Shown: piece after piece, positions 13,100 through 22,267 of the stretch
Layout of the letters: the number at the start of each line of letters is the position of its first letter
How positions within the stretch are numbered: the stretch's first letter is position 1
Assembly (NCBI RefSeq): GCF_003544895.1
Contig: NZ_CP032125.1
Location: 1,750,001 to 1,814,000, forward strand
Source: Profundibacter amoris
Lineage (GTDB): Bacteria; Pseudomonadota; Alphaproteobacteria; Rhodobacterales; Rhodobacteraceae
Direction of reading: 5' to 3'
Length of the DNA stretch: 64,000 nt
The notes under the pieces: model-generated
What the model was told of the DNA's origin: nothing
The model's database searches: none
The model's input: the letters and a program-made list of their open reading frames with translations, nothing else
Position numbers and translations under genes: made by a program

Positions 13100-13122
13100 G
13101 AAACGCTCCAGTGGAGCGTTTC
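13100..13122. repeat. Perfect 11-bp palindrome between convergent genes
   Basis: GAAACGCTCCA (13100-13110) and TGGAGCGTTTC (13112-13122) are exact complements around one central G. It lies between mnmA and lpxB, which converge. No T-tract on either side. The TGGAAACGCT core also occurs in the right arm of the palindromic element at 1865-1880. Confidence 0.6.
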
Positions 13123-13160
13123 AGGCGAAAACGGGCGACAGCCCATGGAACAAAGATCGG

Positions 13161-14294
13161 CTACAGTGCTTGTAATACCGCCCGGGCCGCACGTAATCCC
13201 GGCGGTTCCTGATCGCGGCCAAGGCGCTCCATTGTCAGGGCCATTGCCTGTTGCTGATTTTGCGGGTTGTTCAACACCGCAAGCACACCCAGGGCGATCT
13301 TGTCCGGCACACAGTTTTTGCCAAGAAATTCCGGCACCACGCGGGTTTCGGACACCAAATTGACCAGTGTCACCGTGTCTACCTTCAGCATCCGGCCAAT
13401 CAGGTTCCGAGACAGCCAGTTCATATCATAGGCAATCACCATCGGCGTATTGGCAGCGGCCAGTTCCAGCGAAACCGTGCCCGACGCGGCCAGCGCCACA
13501 TCGGCGGCGGCAAAAACGGCGCGTTTTTCCGGCAGGATGGCGGCATCCAGAACCAGCGGGGACACAGGCCAGCCAGAGGCCAACTCCCGCACCCGTGCGG
13601 CGACCGACGGGGCGGCAGGCAGTACGATACGCATCTTTGGGTGCTCGTTGAGTAATTGGCGGACGGTTTCGCCAAAGACCGGCATCAGGCGTTCGACTTC
13701 GCCACGGCGCGACCCCGGCAAGGCCAACAGCAATGGCGCGTCGTTCAGGCCGTGGCGGGTGCGGAAATCTTGCGCTTGATCGGGTGTGGCCTGTGGCTCG
13801 GCCACCACCGGATGGCCGACGAAATCACAGCCCATGCCAGCGGCCTGCATCAAGGGTGGCTCGAACGGCAGCAGGGCCAGCACATGGTCAATCACGCGAG
13901 CCATTTTCGCGGCACGCCCTTCACGCCATGCCCAGACCGACGGGGCGACGTAGTGGATGGTTCTGGTGTTGCTTTGCGCCTTGACGATTTTGGCCACCCG
14001 CAGGCAGAAATCGGGGCTGTCGATGGTGATCAGCGCGTCGGGTTTCTGCGCCAGCACCGTTTCCGCGCATTCGGCAATGCGGCGTTTCAGGGCGCGGTAT
14101 TTGGGCAGCACTTCGGCCAGCCCCATCACCGAAAGCTCGTCCATCGGGAACTGGCTGTGCAACCCTTGCGCCTGCATCAGCGGGCCGCCAACACCGGAGA
14201 ATTCCACATCGGGCAGAAGTTCCTTTAACCCCGCCATCAGCGCCGCACCCAAGGCATCGCCCGAAGGCTCGCCTGCGATCAGGTAAAACCGCAT
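13161..14294 (-). CDS. lpxB: Lipid-A-disaccharide synthase LpxB
   Basis: 377 residues, GT19 family. It condenses UDP-2,3-diacylglucosamine with lipid X at the inner face of the inner membrane. Visible motifs: IAGEPSGDALGAALM at the N-terminus, ITIDSPDFCLRVAK, HYVAPSVWAWREGRA, LPGSRRGEVERLMPVF and AASGTVSLELAAANTPMVIAY. Its start overlaps the lpxI stop by 1 bp. It is the last gene of the minus-strand envelope block. Confidence 0.96.
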   Translation of the reverse strand: MRFYLIAGEPSGDALGAALMAGLKELLPDVEFSGVGGPLMQAQGLHSQFPMDELSVMGLAEVLPKYRALKRRIAECAETVLAQKPDALITIDSPDFCLRVAKIVKAQSNTRTIHYVAPSVWAWREGRAAKMARVIDHVLALLPFEPPLMQAAGMGCDFVGHPVVAEPQATPDQAQDFRTRHGLNDAPLLLALPGSRRGEVERLMPVFGETVRQLLNEHPKMRIVLPAAPSVAARVRELASGWPVSPLVLDAAILPEKRAVFAAADVALAASGTVSLELAAANTPMVIAYDMNWLSRNLIGRMLKVDTVTLVNLVSETRVVPEFLGKNCVPDKIALGVLAVLNNPQNQQQAMALTMERLGRDQEPPGLRAARAVLQAL

Positions 14295-15097
14295 CAGCGT
14301 GCTTGCAGGAACAGGCCGGTTTCGGCCAGCGCCTGTTCCACCTTATCGCGCTGCAACACGTTCACCCCGCCCGCTGGAATATAGATACCGGCCAGACCGG
14401 CGGCAGCGGCGGCGCGCACGGTGTCGGGCCCGATGGTCGGCACATCAATGCGCATGTCCTGCCCGGGTTTTGGCCCCTTCACCAGCACCCCTTTGGCGCG
14501 GCGTAGATGGGTGGGCGTCTGGGCGACAAAACCCAGCATGGCATCGGTGCCCTGAATGACCTCGATACCCAGCACCTGACCGCCCGCGACAACAACAGCT
14601 TGGGACACATCCATCGAGGCAAGGGCGGTCAGGATATCCAGCCCCTTTTGCGCATCGGCAACGTCCTGTTTTTTTGGCACCGGGCCAATACGGGTTTCGG
14701 CGGGTAACATCAGATCGGGGGCAACTTCATGTGCCGCCTTGACGACAAACCCTTCTTCGGTGAACACCGCCGCGACCTCGCGCAGCAGGGCGTCATCCCC
14801 CTGCCCCATGGCCGCCATCAGGCGTGGTGCAAGGGTCATCATCTTCGCGTCAAAACTGGCGGGGTTCAGCGCGGGGCGGCTCATGGCGCCGGCAAAAACA
14901 ACTTCGGTCACGCCGTGGCTGTGCAGATCCTCAAACAGGGTGCCGAGCCGATCAAACGCAGCAGGCTGATGGATCAGGCCATCCGGCACCTCAACGTCCA
15001 CACCGGCAAAACTGACAAACACCGCCTGCGGATCACCCGCCGCCAGTATCTGTGGCAAGGCGCCGGTTCCGGCGAGTATGGCAAGGCGCGGTTCCAT
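14294..15097 (-). CDS. lpxI: UDP-2,3-diacylglucosamine pyrophosphatase LpxI
   Basis: 267 residues, DUF1009/LpxI family, which replaces LpxH in many alphaproteobacteria by a different cleavage chemistry. The N-terminus (LAILAGTGALPQILA) and C-terminal domain (VVVAGGQVLGIEVIQGTDAML, VLVKGPKPGQDMRIDVPTIGPDTV, AGLAGIYIPAGGVNVL) are characteristic. It lies between lpxA (4-bp gap) and lpxB (1-bp overlap), as expected for successive pathway steps. Confidence 0.94.
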   Translation of the reverse strand: MEPRLAILAGTGALPQILAAGDPQAVFVSFAGVDVEVPDGLIHQPAAFDRLGTLFEDLHSHGVTEVVFAGAMSRPALNPASFDAKMMTLAPRLMAAMGQGDDALLREVAAVFTEEGFVVKAAHEVAPDLMLPAETRIGPVPKKQDVADAQKGLDILTALASMDVSQAVVVAGGQVLGIEVIQGTDAMLGFVAQTPTHLRRAKGVLVKGPKPGQDMRIDVPTIGPDTVRAAAAAGLAGIYIPAGGVNVLQRDKVEQALAETGLFLQAR

Positions 15098-15101
15098 CGT
15101 G

Positions 15102-15899
15102 CTATTTCGGCGTCAGAAACGAGCGGTCACTGGCGCCCGTTATGAAATCGGTGATTTCCCGCACATAGGCGCTGTCGTTTTCAGCGGCCAGACGGGCGGC
15201 GCGTTCCTGAAAGGCCCCCTCGCCCTGGGCCAACATCTGGTAAGCGGCGCGTAGTGCTGTGATGTCGGCACGATCCACCCCGCGCCGTTTCAGACCGACA
15301 AGGTTCAGCCCGTCAAGCACCCCGCGCGAGGATTGCACCAACCCGAACGGGATCACATCATTGGTGACCATCGTTACCGCGCCAATGATGGCACCGCGGC
15401 CAACTCGCACAAACTGATGGATGCCGGACAGCCCGCCGATGATCACATCATCCTCGATCACGCAATGACCGGCGATGGCAACCTGATTGGCCATCACCAC
15501 ATTGTTGCCGACAGTCGCGTCATGGGCCACATGGGCGCCGGTCATGATCAGGCAATCATCGCCCACCCTTGTCACCCCGCCACCACCTTCGGTGCCGGTG
15601 TTCAGGGTGGCCCCCTCTCGGATGCGGTTGCGTTTGCCGATGATCAGGCGGGTTTCCTCGCCTTTGAATTTCAGGTCCTGCGGGATTTCCCCGACCGTGG
15701 CAAAGGGAAAGATCACGGTTTCCTCGTCCACCTCGGTCATGCCGGTGATTACCACATGGCTTTTCAGATGCACCTTTGGACCCAGAACCACCTTTGGCCC
15801 AACGCAGCAGAACGGGCCAATCCGGCAGCCTTCGCCTATCACCGCCCCGTCTTCGACAACGGCGCTTGCGTGGATTTCCGCTGTGGGGTGAACCGCCAT
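15102..15899 (-). CDS. lpxA: UDP-N-acetylglucosamine acyltransferase LpxA
   Basis: 265 residues. First lipid A step, transferring a 3-hydroxyacyl chain from ACP. The left-handed beta-helix repeats (HASAVVEDGAVIGEGCRIGPFCCVGP and onward) fill the first 180 residues. The catalytic His segment reads GAHVAHDATVGNNVVMAN and the acyl-ruler region GLSGIHQFVRVGRGAIIGA. The C-terminal helices end at residue 265. The ATG overlaps the fabZ stop by 1 bp. Confidence 0.96.
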   Translation of the reverse strand: MAVHPTAEIHASAVVEDGAVIGEGCRIGPFCCVGPKVVLGPKVHLKSHVVITGMTEVDEETVIFPFATVGEIPQDLKFKGEETRLIIGKRNRIREGATLNTGTEGGGGVTRVGDDCLIMTGAHVAHDATVGNNVVMANQVAIAGHCVIEDDVIIGGLSGIHQFVRVGRGAIIGAVTMVTNDVIPFGLVQSSRGVLDGLNLVGLKRRGVDRADITALRAAYQMLAQGEGAFQERAARLAAENDSAYVREITDFITGASDRSFLTPK

Positions 15900-16360
15900 T
15901 ATTTATCCTCGAGCAGGTCGATCATCGCAACGATCTCGGCTTCGGCGGCGACTTCATCGCCCACCTTGGCCACACCACGGAATTTCCAGATTTTCTTGGA
16001 GCCGCGCAGCACCTCGACATGCAGTTCCAGAACGTCGCCCGGCACCACCTTGCGGCGGAATTTGCATTTGTCGATGCTCATGAAATAAACCAGCAGATCC
16101 TTGTCGACCAGATCAAGCGTGATGCCGACCAGAACGGCAGAGGTCTGGGCGATGGCTTCGACAATCATCACGCCGGGAAAGATTGGTGCGCCCGGGAAAT
16201 GGCCCTGAAACTGTGGCTCGTTAAAGGTGATATTCTTGATACCAATCGCGCTTTCGTTCGATTTTATATCCACCACTTTGTCGATCAGCAAAAACGGATA
16301 GCGATGCGGAATAATCCGCTGAATGATATCCAGATCTGCTTCGGTCATCTGCTCGGCCAT
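15899..16360 (-). CDS. fabZ: 3-hydroxyacyl-ACP dehydratase FabZ
   Basis: 153 residues, hot-dog fold. FabZ dehydrates 3-hydroxyacyl-ACP and competes with LpxA for the same substrate, which explains the overlapping genes. The catalytic His is in [26 protein letters not shown] (His and downstream Glu), and [17 protein letters not shown] marks the N-terminal strand. A 99-bp gap separates it from ompH upstream. Confidence 0.96.
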   Translation of the reverse strand: MAEQMTEADLDIIQRIIPHRYPFLLIDKVVDIKSNESAIGIKNITFNEPQFQGHFPGAPIFPGVMIVEAIAQTSAVLVGITLDLVDKDLLVYFMSIDKCKFRRKVVPGDVLELHVEVLRGSKKIWKFRGVAKVGDEVAAEAEIVAMIDLLEDK

Positions 16361-16459
16361 GTCGCTTGGTCCTATGAGTTATTATGTTTTCACTATTTGA
16401 TTAACAACTCCGCCACGCCCAGACAAGCAGCCAGTGCAACAATGCAAGGTGATTTGACG

Positions 16460-17032
16460 CTATTCTTGTGGGGCTGCATCCTGCGTTTTACCATCGCCCA
16501 ATGTGGCGTCGATCCGCTGCAGGGCCTCGTCGGTAATATCGACACCGCTGGCCACCGCAAAAACCATCCGGTTATCCAGAACAACTGCAGCGCCACGTTC
16601 ATTCATCAACTCGCCCAAAATGGGCAGGATCAGATTCAGATACGCAGCCCGTTCCTGATCCAGCCGCCCCTCAAGCTCACGCGCTTTGGCATCCTGCGTG
16701 CGCCGGATTTCCTGAACCTTCGCGTCAAAAGCATCCGCCAGAATCCGGAAATCCTTTGGCGCCATCGTGGCCCGTTTTTCGGTGATGTCTTTTTCCTCGG
16801 CGGTCAAATCTGCTTCCAGCCGCTGGAACTCTTTCTGAAGCTTTTCTGTATCAGCCGCTATTTCGGCAACCACCCTTTCCCCGAACAGCGAATCAGCAAA
16901 CAGGCGCTCTGGATCTATTGTCAGAATTGCTTGTGGCGGGTCTGATGTTGTCTGGGCAGTACTTTGGCCGGACCATCCCAGCCCCAGCCCTGTTGCAAAC
17001 AGCACCGCCAGAATGAGCCCGCGCAAAGACAT
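16460..17032 (-). CDS. OmpH/Skp-family periplasmic chaperone
   Basis: 190 residues with a signal peptide (MSLRGLILAVLFATGLGLGWSGQSTAQ). Residues about 35-175 match the OmpH/Skp layout: ILTIDPERLFADSLFGERVVAEI, then a long charged coiled-coil hairpin (LQKEFQRLEADLTAEEKDITEKRATM...), then the returning strand AAVVLDNRMVFAVASGVDITDEAL. Skp holds unfolded outer-membrane proteins for BamA, whose gene lies one base upstream. Tail is short and acidic. Confidence 0.88.
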   Translation of the reverse strand: MSLRGLILAVLFATGLGLGWSGQSTAQTTSDPPQAILTIDPERLFADSLFGERVVAEIAADTEKLQKEFQRLEADLTAEEKDITEKRATMAPKDFRILADAFDAKVQEIRRTQDAKARELEGRLDQERAAYLNLILPILGELMNERGAAVVLDNRMVFAVASGVDITDEALQRIDATLGDGKTQDAAPQE

Positions 17033-17033
17033 A

Positions 17034-19400
17034 TCAGAATTGGGTCTGGATCGTCAGCTCGAACGAACGGTCGCGATCATAATCCTCTTTTTGCAATGCT
17101 TTAGAGAAGTTAAACCGCAACGGCCCAATGCCCGTGGTCCACAAGATCGAGAACCCGATAGACGAGCGCCAGTGCAATGTATCATCAACGCCGGATCCAT
17201 AGGTATTATCCAGCCCCCAAACCGACCCGACATCCAGAAACAAACCGCCTTTGATGCCGTATTCTTCCGGCAAGCCCAGCGGGAATTCGGCGTCAAACCG
17301 CATCACTGCAAACATATTGCCGCCCAAGGCGTTCCCGTTGACGTCATTGCCATTACGTGGCCCGATCCCGAGGGATTCAAATCCGCGCATTTTGGCGCCG
17401 TTCAAGAAGAAACGATTGTTAACCCGGCTGTTTGTTCCGGAGAGCGATGCAATCGCCCCGCCTTCAAATACAGCCCGTAGCGTCACCTCTTCGTTGTAGA
17501 CCTTGGTTTCAGCCCCGGCCAATGCTGTCGTCTTGATAAATTGGGAATCTCCGCCCAGTCCGGCAAAGTCCTGACCAAAGCGTAGCACAATACCGGCATT
17601 GGGGTTTAAACCAGTCCGCCGTGTGTCATAGCTAAATCCATAGCCCAACTGGCTGGTTATGACCGTCCCTTCGGCTTCTTCTGCTTGTAGAATCGGGGAA
17701 ATAACCAGAGGCGCAACCGGCGTTGCCAGATTGAAAATCTTGTCGGAACCAAGTTGATAGCGCAGCTCAAGTCGGCCATTTTCGCTGATCGGAAATTCAA
17801 GCCCGATACCAAAACTGGCCTTACGGGTGTCAAATGTCGAATTGAACCCTTCGGTTGTCGCGTAGTTGCCGCTAAACCTTAGGCGCACTTTACGTCCCAA
17901 CAGCGCCGGTTCAACAAAGCTAAATCGAACCGAATTTGTTTCGCTTGCAGTATTCAGGGAGAAATTGAAGCTTTGGCCGCGGCCCAGAAAATTGCTTTCC
18001 TGGAAACCGATGCTAAACCCAAGACCACCATCGGTGCCATAAGACGCCCCAAGGTCAAGACTGCCCGTCGGTTGTTCGGCAACATTAACATCCACAATGA
18101 CCTGATCCGGTCCGGTCCCCTCACGGGCGTTTACATCTGCTTTGCTAAAGAACCCGAGGTTACGGATACGCTCTGCCGCTTCGCGAATCTGGCGCGGGTT
18201 GAACGGGTCACCCTCGACCACTTTGAACTGGCGGCGGATTACGCGGTCCAGTGTCGTTGCATTGCCCTCGATGTCGATGCGCTCGACAAAGACACGCGGG
18301 CCACGGCTGATCACAAATTCTATATCCAGCGTCAGGTCGCGGTCATTGCGGGTGACGCGCGGCTCAACCCGAATGAAGTTCATGCCTTTTTGGATCGCCA
18401 GCCGTTCCATCCGGGAAATTGTGGTTTCAACGGCAACCGGTGTATATGTCTTTCCCGATTTGATCTTGACGGCGCGCATGAATTCTTCGGCGTCCACCTC
18501 GGGCAGATCACTAACAGCCGAGATTTCGCCAAATTTGAAACGCTGTCCTTCGCGCACATTGAACGTCAGGAAAAACCCGTTGCGTTCGCGGGCGATTTCC
18601 GAATTGACCGACAGCACGCGGAAATCGATATAGCCGCGTGACAGGTAGAAATCGCGCAGGACCTGTTTGTCGAATTCCACCCGATCCGGAATAAAGGTAT
18701 CTTTCTGGATAATGGACCTGAACACACCGGCCTGTTTGGTTTCAAGAACCCGCCGCAGGCGACGGTCGGAAAAGATACGGTTGCCAACGAAGCTAAGCCG
18801 TTCAATTTCAACAACCTTGCCTTCGACAATTTCAAACACCAAATCAACGCGGTTTTCAGAACGGCGGATGATTTTTGGCGTCACAGTGGCCGAATAACGC
18901 CCCTGCTGGCTGTAGGCCTCGGTCAGAACAGCGGCATCCGCCTCTGCCGTTGACGGGCTATAGACATGGCGGGACTGGGACCGGACAATTTGTGCCAGAT
19001 CGGCATCTTTCAACCGCTTGTTGCCTTCAAAACTGATCCGGTTGATTGTCGGGAATTCCTTCACCTTGATCACCAAGGTGCCACCACGCGGCTCGACCGA
19101 AACGGATTCAAACAACCCGCTGTTCAAAATCCGCTGGTAAGCGTCGTTCAACTGCGCCGCCGACACGGTTTCCCCGCGGGCGATTCCTGCATAAGTCAGG
19201 ATGGTTGCGGGTTCGATCCGCTGGTTTCCCTCGATCTTGACTTGGTTAAATCGGTATGATTGCGCTTGCGCCGCATTGGGCAAGGCAACATATGTCATTG
19301 ATAATGCTAAAAATAATATAAGCGAAACACGACAAATCACTGCTTTGACTGCATTATATGTCACTGCTCTACCGGCTTTTATATCGGTCATGAAACCCAA
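17034..19400 (-). CDS. bamA: Outer membrane protein assembly factor BamA
   Basis: 788 residues. A signal segment (LFLALSMTYVALPNAAQAQ) is preceded by about 25 extra residues from the chosen ATG. POTRA repeats run from about residue 50 to 400 (FNQVKIEGNQRIEPATILTYAGI begins the first; VERIDIEGNATTLDRVIRRQF begins a later one). The C-terminal barrel has FRGF-region NGAKMRGFESLGIGPR and ends in a terminal Phe (IQTQF), the barrel sorting signal. It inserts beta-barrel proteins. Upstream is a 44-aa membrane protein and rseP. Confidence 0.96.
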   Translation of the reverse strand: MGFMTDIKAGRAVTYNAVKAVICRVSLILFLALSMTYVALPNAAQAQSYRFNQVKIEGNQRIEPATILTYAGIARGETVSAAQLNDAYQRILNSGLFESVSVEPRGGTLVIKVKEFPTINRISFEGNKRLKDADLAQIVRSQSRHVYSPSTAEADAAVLTEAYSQQGRYSATVTPKIIRRSENRVDLVFEIVEGKVVEIERLSFVGNRIFSDRRLRRVLETKQAGVFRSIIQKDTFIPDRVEFDKQVLRDFYLSRGYIDFRVLSVNSEIARERNGFFLTFNVREGQRFKFGEISAVSDLPEVDAEEFMRAVKIKSGKTYTPVAVETTISRMERLAIQKGMNFIRVEPRVTRNDRDLTLDIEFVISRGPRVFVERIDIEGNATTLDRVIRRQFKVVEGDPFNPRQIREAAERIRNLGFFSKADVNAREGTGPDQVIVDVNVAEQPTGSLDLGASYGTDGGLGFSIGFQESNFLGRGQSFNFSLNTASETNSVRFSFVEPALLGRKVRLRFSGNYATTEGFNSTFDTRKASFGIGLEFPISENGRLELRYQLGSDKIFNLATPVAPLVISPILQAEEAEGTVITSQLGYGFSYDTRRTGLNPNAGIVLRFGQDFAGLGGDSQFIKTTALAGAETKVYNEEVTLRAVFEGGAIASLSGTNSRVNNRFFLNGAKMRGFESLGIGPRNGNDVNGNALGGNMFAVMRFDAEFPLGLPEEYGIKGGLFLDVGSVWGLDNTYGSGVDDTLHWRSSIGFSILWTTGIGPLRFNFSKALQKEDYDRDRSFELTIQTQF

Positions 19401-19524
19401 TCCGTTTAGATATCCCTGATACCTAGCTAACGGGTCGGTAATGGCTTGTCAAAAGGCCAAACACCATAGAACCGAATAAACTAAACCATTCGATTATAGT
19501 ATTTACTGTTTTGAAAGTGAAAAT

Positions 19525-19659
19525 TCAGTTAAGCGCAAGAGAGCCGAAAAATGCCCCGCCCCACAGGGCGCCAACGATTGTGGCCAGATACAACAACCGG
19601 TCCCAATTGATATCAATCAAAAGCGACAACCCGCGATAACTGTTTTGGATCATTTCCAT
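19525..19659 (-). CDS. Small membrane protein, 44 aa, between rseP and bamA
   Basis: Starts MEMIQNSYRGLSLLIDINWD and ends with one hydrophobic helix (RLLYLATIVGALWGGAFFGSLALN). The ATG at 19659 or the one 6 nt downstream could start it; the ribosome site is weak (GGGATT). It lies in the rseP-bamA gap with the same strand, 83 bp after rseP. Function unknown. A place in the sigma-E/outer-membrane assembly neighbourhood is suggested only by position. Confidence 0.55.
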   Translation of the reverse strand: MEMIQNSYRGLSLLIDINWDRLLYLATIVGALWGGAFFGSLALN

Positions 19660-19742
19660 AGGGCCAATCCCAGACTCAAACTTACGATATTCGCAATGTA
19701 ATATCGAAATAAGGCAAGAATAGGGCGGGAATAACGGCCCTC

Positions 19743-21080
19743 TTATGGGCACATGAAGTCGTTATAGAGTGCAAACCCCATCAACATCAGGATCATGGCA
19801 AAGCCGGCTGTCATCAGAATATTCAGCACCTTGTCGCTGGGCGGTTTGCCTGCCACAGCCTCGTAGCTGAAAAACACCAGGTGCCCACCATCCAGCACCG
19901 GCACAGGAAACAGGTTCATCAGACCAACTGCGGTGGACAGCATGGCAATGAAATACAAAAACGCCAACACACCCTGCCGCGCAAGTTCGCCTGATATATT
20001 GGCAATGCCCACGGGGCCGGACAGGTTGCAACTGCTGATCTTGCCGGCAATCATATGGGTCAGACCGGAAATCGACTGGGTGATCACACCCCATGTGCCT
20101 TTGGCACCGATCAGCAGCGCCTCGCCTATACCGGGGCGTTCGCGGGCGGATTCAAAGAACAGGCTACCGCTGATCCCCATGATATAACGGGTCTCGAACT
20201 GGTTATCGGCAATCGGCAGGTCGCGTTTCTGCGCCTCGATCGTGTATTCCAGCACCTTACCGTCACGCCACAGTTTGATCACCGTCGGCTTGCCTGCACT
20301 GTCATTGATCAACGGGATCATCTGGCCAAATTCGTAAACCTTGGTGCCACCGATCTCCAGAATGACGTCATCCACCTGAATACCGGCCTTGTCCGCCGCC
20401 CAGCCCGGTGTCACCGCATTGACCCGCGTCGGGGACAGGGGCGGACCGGAAACCGTGACTTCCTTGCCATCGCGCAAGACCGTATAGGATAATTTCGGCT
20501 TGCTGGGCAGTGCGTCAAGGAAAGCGCCATAGCCCTCTTCATCGGGGAAGCGCACGCCTTCGATGGCCACCAGCGTGTCACCGGGTTCCAGCTCGGACAG
20601 CCCTTCGGGCAATTCGTAAACCGTGGCGATTTTGGGCGGATAGGTGGAAATCCCGTCCACCAGCGCCAGACCGGCAAAAACAATGATCGCCAGAATAAAG
20701 TTGAACACCGGCCCCGCCAGCACCGTCAGGAACCGCGCCCATAGGGGCGCGCCATGCATGGTGTGGCGCTTTTCCTCATCCGACAGGCTGCTGATGGCCT
20801 CGCCGTCCTTGCCGCTGGCAGCGTCCGCGTCGCCCAGAAACTTGACATAGCCGCCAAAGGGCAAGGCTGCGATCTGCCATTTGGTGCCGCGTTTATCAAC
20901 ACGCGACCACAGGGTCGGGCCAAAGCCCAGTGAAAACACCTCGGCATGGATGCCGGTCCAGCGACCAACGATGTAATGGCCGTATTCATGAATGGCCACG
21001 ATCACCGACAGGGCAACGATAAAGGCCGCGACCGTAAATGCAAAATTGCCAAAAACCGGAAGTATACTTGCGAAATCCAA
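19743..21080 (-). CDS. rseP: Site-2 zinc metalloprotease RseP
   Basis: 445 residues. Membrane-embedded protease that cleaves anti-sigma factors and clears signal peptides. The zinc motif HEYGH is in IVAIHEYGHYIVGRW (about residue 29) in the first membrane helix, a PDZ domain occupies about 125-290 (VTPGWAADKAGIQVDDVILEIGG), and the conserved NLFPVPVLDGGHLVFF lies near residue 380. Eleven bases separate it from dxr. Confidence 0.95.
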   Translation of the reverse strand: MDFASILPVFGNFAFTVAAFIVALSVIVAIHEYGHYIVGRWTGIHAEVFSLGFGPTLWSRVDKRGTKWQIAALPFGGYVKFLGDADAASGKDGEAISSLSDEEKRHTMHGAPLWARFLTVLAGPVFNFILAIIVFAGLALVDGISTYPPKIATVYELPEGLSELEPGDTLVAIEGVRFPDEEGYGAFLDALPSKPKLSYTVLRDGKEVTVSGPPLSPTRVNAVTPGWAADKAGIQVDDVILEIGGTKVYEFGQMIPLINDSAGKPTVIKLWRDGKVLEYTIEAQKRDLPIADNQFETRYIMGISGSLFFESARERPGIGEALLIGAKGTWGVITQSISGLTHMIAGKISSCNLSGPVGIANISGELARQGVLAFLYFIAMLSTAVGLMNLFPVPVLDGGHLVFFSYEAVAGKPPSDKVLNILMTAGFAMILMLMGFALYNDFMCP

Positions 21081-21091
21081 GGTGGTGTCCT

Positions 21092-22264
21092 TTATGCCTG
21101 CCGCTGGCGAATGATATCTTTGGCGGTCTGTCGTGCCAGATGGTCTGTCTTGCGCACCATATCAAGGGTGATCACGGCATTATCAAGGCGATTGTCGCTT
21201 GAAGTGCGGTTCAGTACCTCTTCCACCACCTCGGCCATGTGCATAAACCCGATCTGCCCGCCGATGAAAGCATCCAGCGCGACCTCCTTGGCGGCGTTGA
21301 ATGTGGCCCCTGTCAGACCGCCCGCCTTTATCACCTCGCGGGCCAACCGCAGGGCGGGCCAGCGCAGCTCGTCCGGGGCGCGGAATTCCAGCTTGCCCAG
21401 TTTGGCAAGATCCAGACGCTCGACCGGTACATGGCCCCGCTTTGGCCAGTGCAGCGCGTAGCCGATGGCATGGCGCATATCGGCGGGGCCAACATGGGCC
21501 ATCAGCGCGCCATCGACAAAGCCGACAAGGGCGTGGACCATAGATTGCGGATGCACGATCACCTCGATCTGCTCGGGACGCACATCAAAATACTCATTGG
21601 TTTCAATCACCTCCAGCGCCTTGTTAAACATGCTGGCGCTGTCGATGGTGATGCGCTGACCCATGTCCCAGTTGGGATGGGTCTGCGCCAGTTTCAGGGT
21701 TGCGGTGGCCAGTTTTTCCAGCGGCCAGTCGCGAAAGGCACCGCCCGACGCGGTGATGATGATGCGCTCGACCTTGGCAATATCCTCGCCCACCAGCGCC
21801 TGAAAGATGGCGGAATGTTCGCTGTCCACCGGCAGGATGGTTGCGCCGTATTTGCGCGCCTCGGCCATCAGCAACGGGCCTGCGGCGACCAGACTTTCCT
21901 TGTTCGCCAGCGCCAGAGTGGTACCCTGTCGCAAGGCCCGCAGCCCCGGCGCCAAACCGGCCGCACCGACAATCGCCGAAAGAATCCAGTCCGCAGGCCG
22001 GTCCGCCGCCTCGATCAAGGCCGCCTCGCCCGCCGTGGATTCAATACCGCTGCCCGCAAGTGCTGCCTGTAAATCACCCAGATATTCGGGAAAGGCCGTG
22101 ACCGCCACTTCGGCCCGCAGCGCCCGCGCATCCTTGGCCAGTTGTGCGATATTGCGCCCGCCGGTCAGCGCCACCACCTGATATTTGTCCGGTTCCCGCG
22201 CAATCAGGTCAATCGCGCTTTGCCCGATCGAGCCGGTCGCGCCGAATATGCTGACCCTGCGCAT
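21092..22264 (-). CDS. dxr: 1-deoxy-D-xylulose 5-phosphate reductoisomerase
   Basis: 390 residues. Second step of the MEP isoprenoid pathway, NADPH-dependent. The N-terminal VSIFGATGSIGQSAIDLIA is the nucleotide motif; ATILPVDSEHSAIFQAL and ITASGGAFRDWPLEKL supply metal and substrate contacts; MGQRITIDSASMFNKALEVIE is the central signature. Adjacent uppS uses the pathway product to make the undecaprenyl carrier. Three bases after cdsA. Confidence 0.96.
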   Translation of the reverse strand: MRRVSIFGATGSIGQSAIDLIAREPDKYQVVALTGGRNIAQLAKDARALRAEVAVTAFPEYLGDLQAALAGSGIESTAGEAALIEAADRPADWILSAIVGAAGLAPGLRALRQGTTLALANKESLVAAGPLLMAEARKYGATILPVDSEHSAIFQALVGEDIAKVERIIITASGGAFRDWPLEKLATATLKLAQTHPNWDMGQRITIDSASMFNKALEVIETNEYFDVRPEQIEVIVHPQSMVHALVGFVDGALMAHVGPADMRHAIGYALHWPKRGHVPVERLDLAKLGKLEFRAPDELRWPALRLAREVIKAGGLTGATFNAAKEVALDAFIGGQIGFMHMAEVVEEVLNRTSSDNRLDNAVITLDMVRKTDHLARQTAKDIIRQRQA

Positions 22265-22267
22265 GTC

